In this document: positions 53,489 through 62,107 of the stretch, piece by piece
Layout: the number at the start of each line of letters is the position of its first letter
Numbering within the stretch: the first letter of the stretch is position 1
DNA from: CAG-791 sp045117315
GTDB lineage: Bacteria > Bacillota > Clostridia > Lachnospirales > Lachnospiraceae
DNA: 64,000 nt
NCBI GenBank assembly: GCA_045117315.1
Contig: JBGUNJ010000109.1
Span: forward strand, 1-64,000
Direction of reading: 5' to 3'
Notes under the pieces: generated by a model
What the model saw: only the letters and a program-made list of their open reading frames with translations
What the model was told of the DNA's origin: nothing
Database searches by the model: none
Made by a program: the position numbers and the translations under genes

Positions 53489-53789
53489 ATCTGTCACCTC
53501 ATTTCCAGATTCGTTTTAACTGAAGTTCGTGTCTTTTATTATACACGGTCGTTTATCTTTTAAAAGCGCCAGCCAGGATTTGCCCGCTTTGCGTTGACGT
53601 GTTCCACGTTTACCCGTCGCAATTTACATGTTCCTTTTCTGTACGTTTCACGTTTACGCATCGGGCACTCAAAAGTCTCCAAATCTTTTCCTCATATTCT
53701 ACGGGAATGTTGGAAAATCTGTGATAAAATGGCAAAACAAAGAACGAAATCGTGTCAGGAACAGAAAAACAGAAATAAGAGGGAAAAGA

Positions 53790-54578
53790 ATGCGTTTATT
53801 ATTTATACGGCATGCATTGCCGGATTATTCAACGGATACACTGACAGAAAAAGGAAGGCGCGAGGCCGCGCTTCTGGCACAGGCCGCGCCTTCTCTGAAG
53901 ATGGATCACTGTTTCGTGTCACCGCTTGGCCGGGCGCAGGAGACAGCGTCCTATTGTATGAAGGCAGTCGGGAAAACTGCAAAAACATTCGACTGGCTGG
54001 AGGAATTTGACGCGCCGGTGGATCTGAACAGGACACCGGAGCTTTTGGCAGCTTATCCCAATGTAAAGCCGGAACCTCCTGCCGGCCTGTACCGGCTGCG
54101 CCGGCCCTGGGATATCGGACAGATTTACTACGCGGGACATCCGGAACTCATGGATCCCTTTGGCTGGCGCCAATCCGAGGTCTATCTGAAATCACAGATG
54201 CCCACCCGGTATGACCATGTCGTAAACGCCTTTGACCAGCTGCTGGCCTCTTATGGATATGTACATGAAAACGGGCTCTACCGTGTCGAGAGGGAAAACA
54301 GGGAGACTCTGGCCTTCTTCTGCCATTTTGGAGTATCTTGTGTCCTGCTCTCCAGGCTCTGGAATACCAGCCCTTTCTTCCTGTGGCAGAACCTGGCCAT
54401 GCCCACATCTTCCGTCACGGAACTGTTTACTGAGGAGCGGGAACAGGGCTCAGCCCTCTTCCGGGCCCGCCGGATTGGCGATGTGTCACATCTCTACGCA
54501 GGAAACGAACCTGTTTCCTTTGCCTGCCGCTATTGCGAAGTCTACAGCGATTTTTCCGAGGAGACAGGAAGACACTGA
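53790..54578 (+). CDS. Histidine phosphatase family protein
   Basis: 262 residues from ATG 53790 (GAGGGAAA upstream). The phosphoglycerate-mutase-like domain begins MRLLFIRHALPDYSTDTLTEKG, with the catalytic RH and a second His in LAFFCHFGVS. Substrate unknown; members act on phosphosugars, cofactor phosphates or small phosphoesters. It ends in a bidirectional terminator zone after which the VOC gene is convergent. Confidence 0.88.
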   Translation: MRLLFIRHALPDYSTDTLTEKGRREAALLAQAAPSLKMDHCFVSPLGRAQETASYCMKAVGKTAKTFDWLEEFDAPVDLNRTPELLAAYPNVKPEPPAGLYRLRRPWDIGQIYYAGHPELMDPFGWRQSEVYLKSQMPTRYDHVVNAFDQLLASYGYVHENGLYRVERENRETLAFFCHFGVSCVLLSRLWNTSPFFLWQNLAMPTSSVTELFTEEREQGSALFRARRIGDVSHLYAGNEPVSFACRYCEVYSDFSEETGRH

Positions 54579-54635
54579 TCCGGTACCAATAATCCGGCTG
54601 TTTTCATTCAATACCCGCTTTTCGATAAAGAAGCA

Positions 54636-54718
54636 GGGCAGAGGCGGCCGCGCTGCCCTCTGCCCCCTCCCCGGCCGGCCCGTGTCCGCCGCAGGGCGGA
54701 AAATACATTTCACGGGCC
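54636..54718. repeat. Two GC-rich hairpins in the intergenic stretch
   Basis: GGGCAGAGG (54636-54644) pairs with CCTCTGCCC (54657-54665). GGCCCGTG (about 54677) pairs with CACGGGCC (54711-54718). The inner part GTGTCCGCCGCAGGGCGGAA is nearly repeated at 58041-58072, so it is a dispersed element rather than a simple terminator. Confidence 0.5.
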
Positions 54719-54764
54719 GTGTCATATTCATTCCATGGACCGTACACGAATCATGTCAAAAAAA

Positions 54765-54828
54765 TGCTCCCTTCCGGCTGACAGGCTTTTCTCATTTGCC
54801 TGCCCTCCCGGAAAGGAGCACTTTTTTT
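54765..54828. terminator. Bidirectional terminator between convergent genes
   Basis: TGCTCCCTTCCGG (54765-54777) pairs with CCGGAAAGGAGCA (54808-54820), with CAGGC/GCCTG inside. T-runs follow on the right (TTTTTTT) and A-runs precede on the left (AAAAAAA). It ends the histidine phosphatase and VOC transcripts. Confidence 0.85.
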
Positions 54829-54851
54829 AATCAGGGATCTTAATAATTTAA

Positions 54852-55241
54852 TCAGGGTTCCCAGTAAATGGTATTGGGATTTTTTCTGTCGGGCACGATC
54901 TCGATCCAGTACTTGTCCGGATCCTCGATAAAATAGATGCCTCTCTTCTTATTTTCAAAAACGATGCATCCCATTTTTTCGTGCAGATCGTGTGCGGCCT
55001 GCATGTTATCTGTCCTGAAGGCAAGGTGGAATTCATCTCCCAGATCAAGGATATCCTCCTCGTCCCAGTTCCAGGTAAGCTCTAGTTCGTGCATGGATGC
55101 TCCGTGATCACCCAGCCAGCACTGTGTGTAATCACTGCCTTCATGGCGGCGGAGCACTTCCAGCCCCAGGGCCTCCTGATAGAATTTCAGGGACCTGTCC
55201 AGATTGGATACATTGAAATTGTTGTGAGCAAACGCAAACAT
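54852..55241 (-). CDS. VOC-family protein (glyoxalase-like)
   Basis: 129 residues from ATG 55241 (AAAGGAGG upstream). The vicinal oxygen chelate fold is seen in FAHNNFNVSNLDRSLKFYQEALGLEVLRR and GIYFIEDPDKYWIEIV, with metal ligands His, Glu and Glu as in glyoxalase I. It may act on methylglyoxal-thiol adducts. No partner gene is adjacent. Confidence 0.88.
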   Translation of the reverse strand: MFAFAHNNFNVSNLDRSLKFYQEALGLEVLRRHEGSDYTQCWLGDHGASMHELELTWNWDEEDILDLGDEFHLAFRTDNMQAAHDLHEKMGCIVFENKKRGIYFIEDPDKYWIEIVPDRKNPNTIYWEP

Positions 55242-55326
55242 TTTTCCCCTCCTTTTTTCATTTCTTTTTGGCAAAACCGCGGTCCAAAAGGCGATGTGTC
55301 AACCGTCAAAATCGATGTGCCGGTCA

Positions 55327-55435
55327 GTTCTGTCCCCGCTTTTCACTGGTCGATGGACAGTGCGTCTGTCAGTCCCGTCCCCGCTTTTCACTGGTCAAAT
55401 GGACAGTGCGTCTGTCAGTATCGTCCCCGATTTCA
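55327..55435. repeat. 45-46 bp tandem repeats, about 2.4 copies
   Basis: The unit starts GTCCCCGCTTTTCACTGGTC and continues TGGACAGTGCGTCTGTCAG. It begins at 55332, 55377 and (partly) 55423. It lies between two leftward genes (VOC and yhaM), ahead of the VOC gene's 5' side. It has no gene, and the frames through it are just repeats (VPAFHWS). Confidence 0.75.
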
Positions 55436-55468
55436 ATTCAGTTAAGAAGGTTATCTCAGATGTCACGA

Positions 55469-56413
55469 TTAAATAGTGGTCTTCCTGACGTTGGTGGAGA
55501 GGAAGCTCTGGTAGCCAATCCAGCTGTCGCCCACAGTGGTTCCCAGGATGGCTTCCTTGAAAATTTCCATCTTGGCATCGGTGTTGTCGGCAAAGTTGAG
55601 GGCAGCCGCCTCGATGATGGCGGGCTTTTTGGGTGAGCCGAATTCGTATTCGCCGTGATGGGCCAGGATACAGTGGCGCACCTCTGCCGCAAGGACGGGC
55701 GGGAATCCGTCGATTTCCTTAATCTTTTCATTGATCATCTCGCAGCCGATGACGATGTGGCCGATGAGCTGTCCCTCCTCGGTGTAATCGTTGCGGGGGA
55801 AAGCGGAGAGCTCGCGCACCTTGCCGATATCATGCAGCAGGGCGACACTGACAAGCAGGTCCCGCTTCAGAAGAGGGTAGCACTTGCAGTAAAAATGGCA
55901 GAGCTGTGTCACTCCCAGGGTATGCTCGCACAGGCCGCCTATAAAACCGTGGTGCACGGATTTTGCCGCGGAGGAGATTTTGAAGGCCTTGACAAACTCG
56001 GTATCCTCCACAAAGAACATTTCCAGAAGTCTCTTCAGCCAGGTGTTCTCGATGGAATCCACGAACTTCAGGATCGTCCTGTACATGTCCTCGACATTGC
56101 GCTCGGAGACAGGCAGGTAATTAGCCGGATCATACTCTCCCTCGTGGCAGAGCCTGGCACGGCGGACATTGAGCTGAAGGTGTCCCTGATAGGTGATGAC
56201 TTCTCCGGAGACATCGACATAGTCCATCTCTCCGAACTCGCCGATGCCCATGCTGTCGGGATCCCAGATCTTTGCGTCGATCGTTCCGGTCTTGTCCTGG
56301 AAAGTCAGGCTTTCATAGGACTTTCCGGCCCGCGTGACCAGAGCCTGTCTTTTTTTGCAGAGATAGATTTCTCTGACGCTGCTTCCATCCGTGAGGTCAT
56401 TGATATAATGCAT
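55469..56413 (-). CDS. yhaM: 3'-5' exoribonuclease YhaM-like, OB-fold plus HD domain
   Basis: 314 residues. The N-terminal OB-fold nucleic-acid-binding domain (ITYQGHLQLNVRRARL) is followed by an HD domain (about 160-290) with HHGFIGGLCEHT, VALLHDIGK and CILAHHGEYEFG. This matches YhaM, a Firmicute 3'-5' exonuclease for RNA and single-stranded DNA. The length agrees with B. subtilis YhaM (314). Ribosome site is a moderate AGAGAG. Confidence 0.92.
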   Translation of the reverse strand: MHYINDLTDGSSVREIYLCKKRQALVTRAGKSYESLTFQDKTGTIDAKIWDPDSMGIGEFGEMDYVDVSGEVITYQGHLQLNVRRARLCHEGEYDPANYLPVSERNVEDMYRTILKFVDSIENTWLKRLLEMFFVEDTEFVKAFKISSAAKSVHHGFIGGLCEHTLGVTQLCHFYCKCYPLLKRDLLVSVALLHDIGKVRELSAFPRNDYTEEGQLIGHIVIGCEMINEKIKEIDGFPPVLAAEVRHCILAHHGEYEFGSPKKPAIIEAAALNFADNTDAKMEIFKEAILGTTVGDSWIGYQSFLSTNVRKTTI

Positions 56414-56552
56414 TTACTGTTACTCTCTTTCTAATGTTAAATATCTCCTGAAACTTTTCTCTGCCTTCCCGGGAAACTTCTCCCAGAAGTTTTGTGTTTC
56501 TCTGGTTCCTGAAAGCTTTTCTCTGCTTTCGCATCAAAATCTGCTTTGCCGC

Positions 56553-57983
56553 CTACTCTGTCGCGACATTCACATTTATACTCTCAAATTCCCCGCCCTT
56601 GCGCCGCATGATGTGGAGCGCAATGTTCTGGCCGGGATCGGTATCCTCCAGATTCATAATGAGGCCTGCCATATTGTCGATTTCTTTGCTGCCGTATCCC
56701 ACTATGACATCTCCTTTCTGGATGCCGGCTGCCATCGCGGGAGAATCGTCCTCGACTCGGGTCACCCAGATTCCCACGGGAATGTCATTCGCCTTACTGA
56801 TTTCCTCGGTGACATTGATCCCGCAAATGCCCAGGAATGCCTTTTCTCTCCCGCTTTCCAAACGGCGGATAATAGGTGTCATCTCCGAAATCCCGACAGC
56901 GCAGAGCATATTGGGGATATTGCCGTCACTGTAGCGCATGTCGATCATTCCCACAACCTGCCCGTCCAGATTGATGAGAAAACCGGTCGCCTCCCTGCTC
57001 CCGTAGATATCAGTCGTAAGGGAGTACAGATTGTTGTCCAGTATCTCCAGGTTCACGTCCGCTGCCGTCACATTTCCGTATATGACAGACCCGTAAGTTC
57101 CGGTGGGACTGCCAATGGCGATCACCGGGGCACCTGTTATGATCGATCCGGCTGATAATCCCAGAACAGCCTCGCTGATTCCGGCCCGCTGCTCCACGGG
57201 AATGGCATTCATGGGCACTGAAAGCACAGTGATCCCCGTCGTGGGGTCCGAACCCGCGATTTCCGCCTCCGCCTCGGCACCATCTTTAAATGTCACAAGG
57301 ATCCTGCTGGCGTCTTCTACGCTTTTGCTGTGTACGAGAACGTAAATGGTGGACGTCGTTTTTTTCGTCACAAGGCCTGAAACGGTGTCCTTATTCTCAT
57401 AGGAATCATTGAACCAGTCAGTGTCAGATGTGATTCCGGAAACAGCTGCAATCATACCGCTGCTGTCAGCCGCCAGCTGCTGAAGAGAGGCACTGATCCT
57501 TTTCTGCTGCTCCACACCTATGATTTTCTCATCCAGCAGACTGTCCAGTTCGTCTTCAATCCGGGCCTTTTCCTTTGTGGCCTCCCTCTTCCGCTCATTT
57601 TCCAGCATTTCCTCCGGCGTGAGTTCCTCGCTTTCGGAAGTCTCGGGAAGAGTCACAGTCATTGTCTCTTTTTCGCCGGGATTTACTATATTGTTGATGA
57701 TCGGCAGAAGAATGGCAAAGACAATGCAGGAGACGACACCAAACAAAACGGCGACCGCCATCGTTTCCCTTGCCCTCTGCATGAGCTTTTTGCGGTTCAT
57801 GGGCCGCTTTTTGATTTCCTCATGCATGAAATCGACGATGTTCTCGGTGTCCGCCTCTGTCGACTTTATGATCTGCTCCGGTTCTGTCCCGGGATTTTCT
57901 TCCGGGTGTTTTTTCCTGCTCTTCTTCCCGGAAGCATCTTCAGCAGAAGATTTCCTGCTCTTCCTGGCAAGGGGTTCTTCCAT
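56553..57983 (-). CDS. HtrA/DegP-like membrane protein with PDZ domain and degenerate protease triad
   Basis: 476 residues. A charged cytoplasmic N-terminus (Lys/Ser-rich, 1-70) precedes one TM helix (about 75-97), a coiled coil (about 118-160), a trypsin-like domain (about 175-375) and a PDZ domain (about 385-470, VEDDSPAMAAGIQKGDVIVGYG). In place of the family's GNSGGP around the catalytic Ser it has YGSREATGFLINLDGQ, and GTDPTTDLAVL reads GSDPTTGITVL, so the Asp and Ser are not recognisable. It probably works as a binding or regulatory pseudoprotease at the envelope. GAGGG precedes the ATG. Confidence 0.85.
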   Translation of the reverse strand: MEEPLARKSRKSSAEDASGKKSRKKHPEENPGTEPEQIIKSTEADTENIVDFMHEEIKKRPMNRKKLMQRARETMAVAVLFGVVSCIVFAILLPIINNIVNPGEKETMTVTLPETSESEELTPEEMLENERKREATKEKARIEDELDSLLDEKIIGVEQQKRISASLQQLAADSSGMIAAVSGITSDTDWFNDSYENKDTVSGLVTKKTTSTIYVLVHSKSVEDASRILVTFKDGAEAEAEIAGSDPTTGITVLSVPMNAIPVEQRAGISEAVLGLSAGSIITGAPVIAIGSPTGTYGSVIYGNVTAADVNLEILDNNLYSLTTDIYGSREATGFLINLDGQVVGMIDMRYSDGNIPNMLCAVGISEMTPIIRRLESGREKAFLGICGINVTEEISKANDIPVGIWVTRVEDDSPAMAAGIQKGDVIVGYGSKEIDNMAGLIMNLEDTDPGQNIALHIMRRKGGEFESINVNVATE

Positions 57984-58273
57984 ATAGTTTTCCCTCTTAT
58001 ATATTGAGATGCCGCTCTTACAAGGACTTTACCCCGACCGGGCCGTGTCCGCCGCAAGGCAGAAAATACATTGTCAAACCGATGCGCAAAACCCCCGCGG
58101 AGCGTATTCCTCTGCGAATACATTACGGTTACGGCCCATCTGTTTCCTGGAGCGTCTTTTGTGCATTGCTGTCGAGGCGGGCCTTGAAAAACGCCGGTAC
58201 TTGCTTTTTGCAAGCCTTTGCGCAGCAAAAAGCTGAGGCTCTGTTAAACAAATAACTGTACATTATGCGATGG

Positions 58274-58354
58274 ATTTCTGCTTGAGAGCAAGGAAGAAAA
58301 CGCAGCTGTACCGAGGTACAGCGAGGCTTTCTGACACAGCTATCGAGCAGAAAT
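58274..58354. repeat. Large palindromic hairpin element
   Basis: ATTTCTGCT (58274-58282) pairs with AGCAGAAAT (58346-58354) and CTGTACC (58306-58312) pairs with GGTACAG (58315-58321). Between these, GAGCAAGGAAGAAAACGC and GCTTTCTGACACAGCTATC give a partly paired stem. I recall similar palindromes between genes in Lachnospiraceae genomes, so it may be a dispersed repeat or an RNA element. Confidence 0.5.
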
Positions 58355-58545
58355 ACAAGCAGAATGGACAGATTAATGTTTAACAGCGCCGTAATATCCG
58401 CTGCGTTATTCACGGAGCGGGAGCATCCCGCCGAAACAGTGATGCACAAAAGGCGTATTGTTTTCAGCATAGCCTGAACTGTAACGCGGGTACATCACTA
58501 AGTATACTCTCTGCCGGAAAAAATGAAAACATTTTTCAACTATGC

Positions 58546-58551
58546 TATAAT
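58546..58551 (+). promoter_or_regulatory. Extended -10 promoter for mutS2
   Basis: TATGCTATAAT (58541-58551) provides an extended -10 (TGnTATAAT) about 130 bases before the mutS2 ATG; the -35 region is weak. Confidence 0.5.
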
Positions 58552-58679
58552 ACTCTGGTTAATACCTGTTAAGAGGGAGGTCTCATTTTTTGCGCACTTA
58601 TCCCACGACTATTATGATGTGACACGTATTGCGCGATAAAGAATAAAAGCCCGGTTCTATCTCAGAGGATTTTTTATTT

Positions 58680-61205
58680 ATGAACGAAAAAGTATTGAAG
58701 ATTGTCGAATATAACAAAATCATTGACCGTCTGGAGGAGTATGCCAATTCCCAGCCCGGCAAAAAGCTCTGCCGCGAACTCCTTCCCATGGACAACCTTT
58801 TTGATATAGAGCATGCGCAGGCCCAGACTGAGTCCGCGCTCTCCCACCTGTTCCGCAAGGGTTCGATCTCTTTCGGCAACAATCGGGATTTCAACTATAT
58901 GTTCGGCGCCCTCTCTGTGGGTTCCTCCCTCTCCATGCCCGAGCTTTTGCAGCTCGCGTCCTTTCTGGACAATGTCGGACGGGTCCGTCATTACGGACTG
59001 AGCAAGGACGGAGAACGCTCCGCGATCAGGACTGCTGCCAGAGCAGCTTCTTCAAAATCAGCAAGTGCCGGTGCGCAGGCAGCCGGTCCTGAAGAGCCTG
59101 AGACCGATGTCCTCTTCGACTTTTTTGACTGCCTCTATCCCATTCCGTCTCTCTCCGCGGAAATCAGGCGCTGCATCATCACGGAAGACCAGGTGGCGGA
59201 CGACGCCTCGCCTGCCCTCCGGAAAGTGCGCCGTGAGATCCAGCAGACCGGAGACAGAGTCCACCAGCAGCTGGCGAAGATGGTCAATTCGACCTACTCC
59301 TCCTATCTGCAGGACAGTGTGATCACCATGCGCGGCGACCGCTACTGTATCCCTGTGAAGGCCGAGTACAAATCCCAGGTCCCCGGACTCATACACGACC
59401 AGTCCTCCTCAGGCTCAACCCTTTTCATCGAGCCCGCCGCTGTCGTCACCCTCAACAATCAGCTGAGGGAACTTGCCCTGCAGGAGAAAAAAGAGATTGA
59501 GAAGATTCTGGCAGCCCTCTCCGAAGAGGCGGGCAATCATCTCATGGAACTGAAGGACAACGCAAAAAATATGACCCAGCTGGATTTTATTTTTGCGCGC
59601 GCAGGTCTGGCCATGGACCAGAATGCCGTCCGTCCTGTTTTCAACGATAAATATTACATCAATATCCTGAATGGCCGCCATCCTCTGATCGATCCCAAAA
59701 AAGTGGTTCCCATCAATCTGGAACTGGGCGCAGACTATGACATGATCATCATCACCGGCCCCAACACGGGAGGCAAGACCGTCACCCTCAAGACTATCGG
59801 CCTTTTTGAACTCATGGGAATGGCCGGACTTCATATTCCCGCGGGCGACCGCAGCGAGCTGTCCCTGTTCCGGGAGGTATTTGCCGATATCGGCGATGAG
59901 CAGAGTATCGAGCAGAGCCTGTCGACCTTCTCCTCCCACATGACGACGATCGTGGATATTTTCCGCCGCGTCGACCGTCAGTGCCTCTGCCTGTTTGACG
60001 AGCTGGGCGCCGGGACCGATCCCACAGAGGGAGCGGCTCTTGCCATCTCCATCCTCAATTTCTGCCATGTCAGGAAGATCCGCACACTGGCAACGACCCA
60101 CTACGCGGAGCTCAAGGCCTACGCCATGCGCACGGAGGGCATAGTCAACGCCAGCTGCGAATTCAATGTCGAAACCCTGCAGCCCACCTATCACCTTATG
60201 GTCGGTGTTCCCGGAAAGAGCAACGCCTTCGCGATCTCGCAGAAGCTGGGCCTGCCCAATTACATTATCGAGACGGCAAAGGAACAGCTCAGCCAGGATG
60301 CCAAAAACTTCGAAGACCTGCTGGCAGAACTCGAACAGTCCCGCCAGCAGCTGCGCAGAGAGAAAGAGGACTCCGACCGGCTCCGCGCCTATCTGGAACA
60401 GGAAAAGAAAAAGCAGCAGGACCGGGAAAAGCAGTTTGAAAAGCGCCGCGAAGAGCTTTTGCAGAAGGCCAACGAAGAAGCCAGGGATATTCTGGCCAGG
60501 GCCAAGGAAGAAGCCGACCAGGCAATCTCCGACCTGAGAAAGGCCTCCCAGGGCGGAAGACACGGGGGAGACCTCTCCGCCATGGAGCGCACACGCACCG
60601 CCCTGCGCAATAAAGTCAATGAAAAAAATTCCAAGGTTTCTTTCAAGAAACAGGAAACTCCCAAAGGCAGAAAACTCAAGCCCTCCGATCTTCACGTCGG
60701 CGACAAGGTCAGGGTCATCTCCATGGGTCTGACCGGCACAGTGAGCACACTTCCGGACAAAAACAATAAGGTCAATGTCCGCTGCGGCATTCTGCAGAGC
60801 AAGGTCGATCTCTCCGACCTGCAGCTGATCGCAGAGGATGCTTACGGCAATCCCGTGAACAGCACAAAACAGGGCGGCAGCGCCATAAAGCGCGCCTTCC
60901 GCGATGCCGACAAGGCCTCCGCTTCCGGAAAGGAAATGGACCTGTCCAGGGGCTCCTCCGTGTCCACCGAGCTCAATCTCCTGGGAATGACGACTGACGA
61001 CGCCGTATACGCGGTCGACAAATACCTGGATGAAGCCCGCGTAGCCCACCTGCAGAGCGTGCGGATCGTCCACGGCAAGGGAACGGGGGCGCTTCGCAAT
61101 GCCGTCCACGCATACCTGCGCAGACAGAAGTGGATTAAATCCTTCCGCCTGGGAGACTTCGGAGAAGGCGACGCCGGCGTCACCATCGTGACCCTCAGAA
61201 ACTGA
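58680..61205 (+). CDS. mutS2: Endonuclease MutS2
   Basis: 841 residues. It has the MutS core and ATPase domain with Walker A GPNTGGKTVTLK (about 360-371), FADIGDEQSIEQSLSTFSSH and LFDELGAGTDPTEGAALA. A long coiled coil (about 535-600) leads to a C-terminal Smr nuclease domain (LNLLGMTTDDAVYAVDKYLD ... VRIVHGKGTGALR). It suppresses homologous recombination or rescues collided ribosomes in Firmicutes. It is about 55 residues longer than B. subtilis MutS2, with an Ala/Ser-rich insertion near 122-142. Confidence 0.95.
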   Translation: MNEKVLKIVEYNKIIDRLEEYANSQPGKKLCRELLPMDNLFDIEHAQAQTESALSHLFRKGSISFGNNRDFNYMFGALSVGSSLSMPELLQLASFLDNVGRVRHYGLSKDGERSAIRTAARAASSKSASAGAQAAGPEEPETDVLFDFFDCLYPIPSLSAEIRRCIITEDQVADDASPALRKVRREIQQTGDRVHQQLAKMVNSTYSSYLQDSVITMRGDRYCIPVKAEYKSQVPGLIHDQSSSGSTLFIEPAAVVTLNNQLRELALQEKKEIEKILAALSEEAGNHLMELKDNAKNMTQLDFIFARAGLAMDQNAVRPVFNDKYYINILNGRHPLIDPKKVVPINLELGADYDMIIITGPNTGGKTVTLKTIGLFELMGMAGLHIPAGDRSELSLFREVFADIGDEQSIEQSLSTFSSHMTTIVDIFRRVDRQCLCLFDELGAGTDPTEGAALAISILNFCHVRKIRTLATTHYAELKAYAMRTEGIVNASCEFNVETLQPTYHLMVGVPGKSNAFAISQKLGLPNYIIETAKEQLSQDAKNFEDLLAELEQSRQQLRREKEDSDRLRAYLEQEKKKQQDREKQFEKRREELLQKANEEARDILARAKEEADQAISDLRKASQGGRHGGDLSAMERTRTALRNKVNEKNSKVSFKKQETPKGRKLKPSDLHVGDKVRVISMGLTGTVSTLPDKNNKVNVRCGILQSKVDLSDLQLIAEDAYGNPVNSTKQGGSAIKRAFRDADKASASGKEMDLSRGSSVSTELNLLGMTTDDAVYAVDKYLDEARVAHLQSVRIVHGKGTGALRNAVHAYLRRQKWIKSFRLGDFGEGDAGVTIVTLRN

Positions 61206-61284
61206 AATATAGCGCGGCAGCAGTACAAATATCCTGCCGCGCAGTTTAATCATACAAAGTTCAATCATACAAACAGGAAAAAAT

Positions 61285-61992
61285 ATGGTATCAAAAAATA
61301 AAATTTTAATCGTCGACGATGACAGCAACATCGCCGAACTGATCAGCCTTTATCTGGCAAAAGAATGCTTTGAGACACAGATCGTCGGGGACGGAGTTTC
61401 CGCCCTCCGCGCTGTGAAGTCCTATCAGCCGGACCTGATCCTGCTGGATATCATGCTGCCCGGCATCGACGGGTATCAGGTATGCCGCGAGGTGCGGGCC
61501 TCCTCGGATACCCCCGTGATCATGCTCTCCGCCAAGGGAGAGGTTTTCGACAAGGTTCTGGGACTTGAACTGGGGGCCGACGACTATATGGAAAAGCCCT
61601 TTGATTCCAAGGAACTGGTCGCCCGCGTCAAGGCTGTGCTTCGGCGCAGCAAGAGTCAGGCAACAGCCGCTCCGGCTGAACCCGAGGAAAAAACGGTCTC
61701 CTATCCCGACCTGACCATCAATCTCACAAACTATTCCGTCACTTTTAATGGAAAACGTCTGGAGATGCCCCCCAAGGAGCTTGAACTTTTCTTCTTCCTG
61801 GCCTCCTCACCCGGAAGAGTCTTCACCCGCGAGCAGCTGCTGAATCAGATCTGGGGATACGACTATGTCGGAGACACCCGCACAGTCGACGTCCACATCA
61901 AACGCATCCGCGAAAAGACCGGCACCAGCCGCAATTGGAAGATTTCCACAATCTGGGGAATCGGCTATAAATTTGAAGAAATCCAGGGATAA
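61285..61992 (+). CDS. OmpR/PhoB-family response regulator
   Basis: 235 residues. The receiver domain (1-120) has the acidic pocket IVDDDSN, the phospho-acceptor Asp in LILLDIMLPGIDG and the Lys in DDYMEKPF. The C-terminal winged helix (about 140-232) has PPKELELFFFLASSPGRVFTREQLLNQIWGY and RTVDVHIKRIREK. It pairs with the histidine kinase 115 bases downstream. AGGAAAA precedes the ATG. Target genes unknown. Confidence 0.93.
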   Translation: MVSKNKILIVDDDSNIAELISLYLAKECFETQIVGDGVSALRAVKSYQPDLILLDIMLPGIDGYQVCREVRASSDTPVIMLSAKGEVFDKVLGLELGADDYMEKPFDSKELVARVKAVLRRSKSQATAAPAEPEEKTVSYPDLTINLTNYSVTFNGKRLEMPPKELELFFFLASSPGRVFTREQLLNQIWGYDYVGDTRTVDVHIKRIREKTGTSRNWKISTIWGIGYKFEEIQG

Positions 61993-62011
61993 GACAGTCT
62001 GACAGATTCCT

Positions 62012-62060
62012 GATGGCTCATATTATTCAAGTTATTCAAGACTCGCTTAAAAGAGCCATC
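62012..62060 (+). repeat. Intercistronic hairpin between regulator and kinase genes
   Basis: GATGGCTC (62012-62019) pairs with GAGCCATC (62053-62060), with TTATTCAAG repeated in the loop. It may set the ratio of kinase to regulator. Confidence 0.5.
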
Positions 62061-62107
62061 GGGATCCTATACAATCCCTCACCGGTGACTCATTTTCAGG
62101 TTCTGCC

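Larger units (their letters stand above)
57984..58679. other. 696-base intergenic stretch with repeat elements, no gene
   Basis: It contains GGCCGTGTCCGCCGCAAGGC at 58041-58060 (near-copy of 54679-54709) and a large hairpin at 58274-58354 (separate entry). There is also the sequence GCGGGAGCATCCCGC around 58417-58432, and the mutS2 promoter at 58546-58551. Small frames in it lack ribosome sites. Confidence 0.5.

Noticed and set aside
55327..55435. Possible CRISPR array
   Set aside because: The repeats are directly adjacent with no distinct spacers, fewer than three copies are present, and no cas genes lie nearby.
59415..61331. 638-codon minus-strand frame over mutS2
   Set aside because: It is antisense to conserved MutS2 motifs and carries no recognisable domain.
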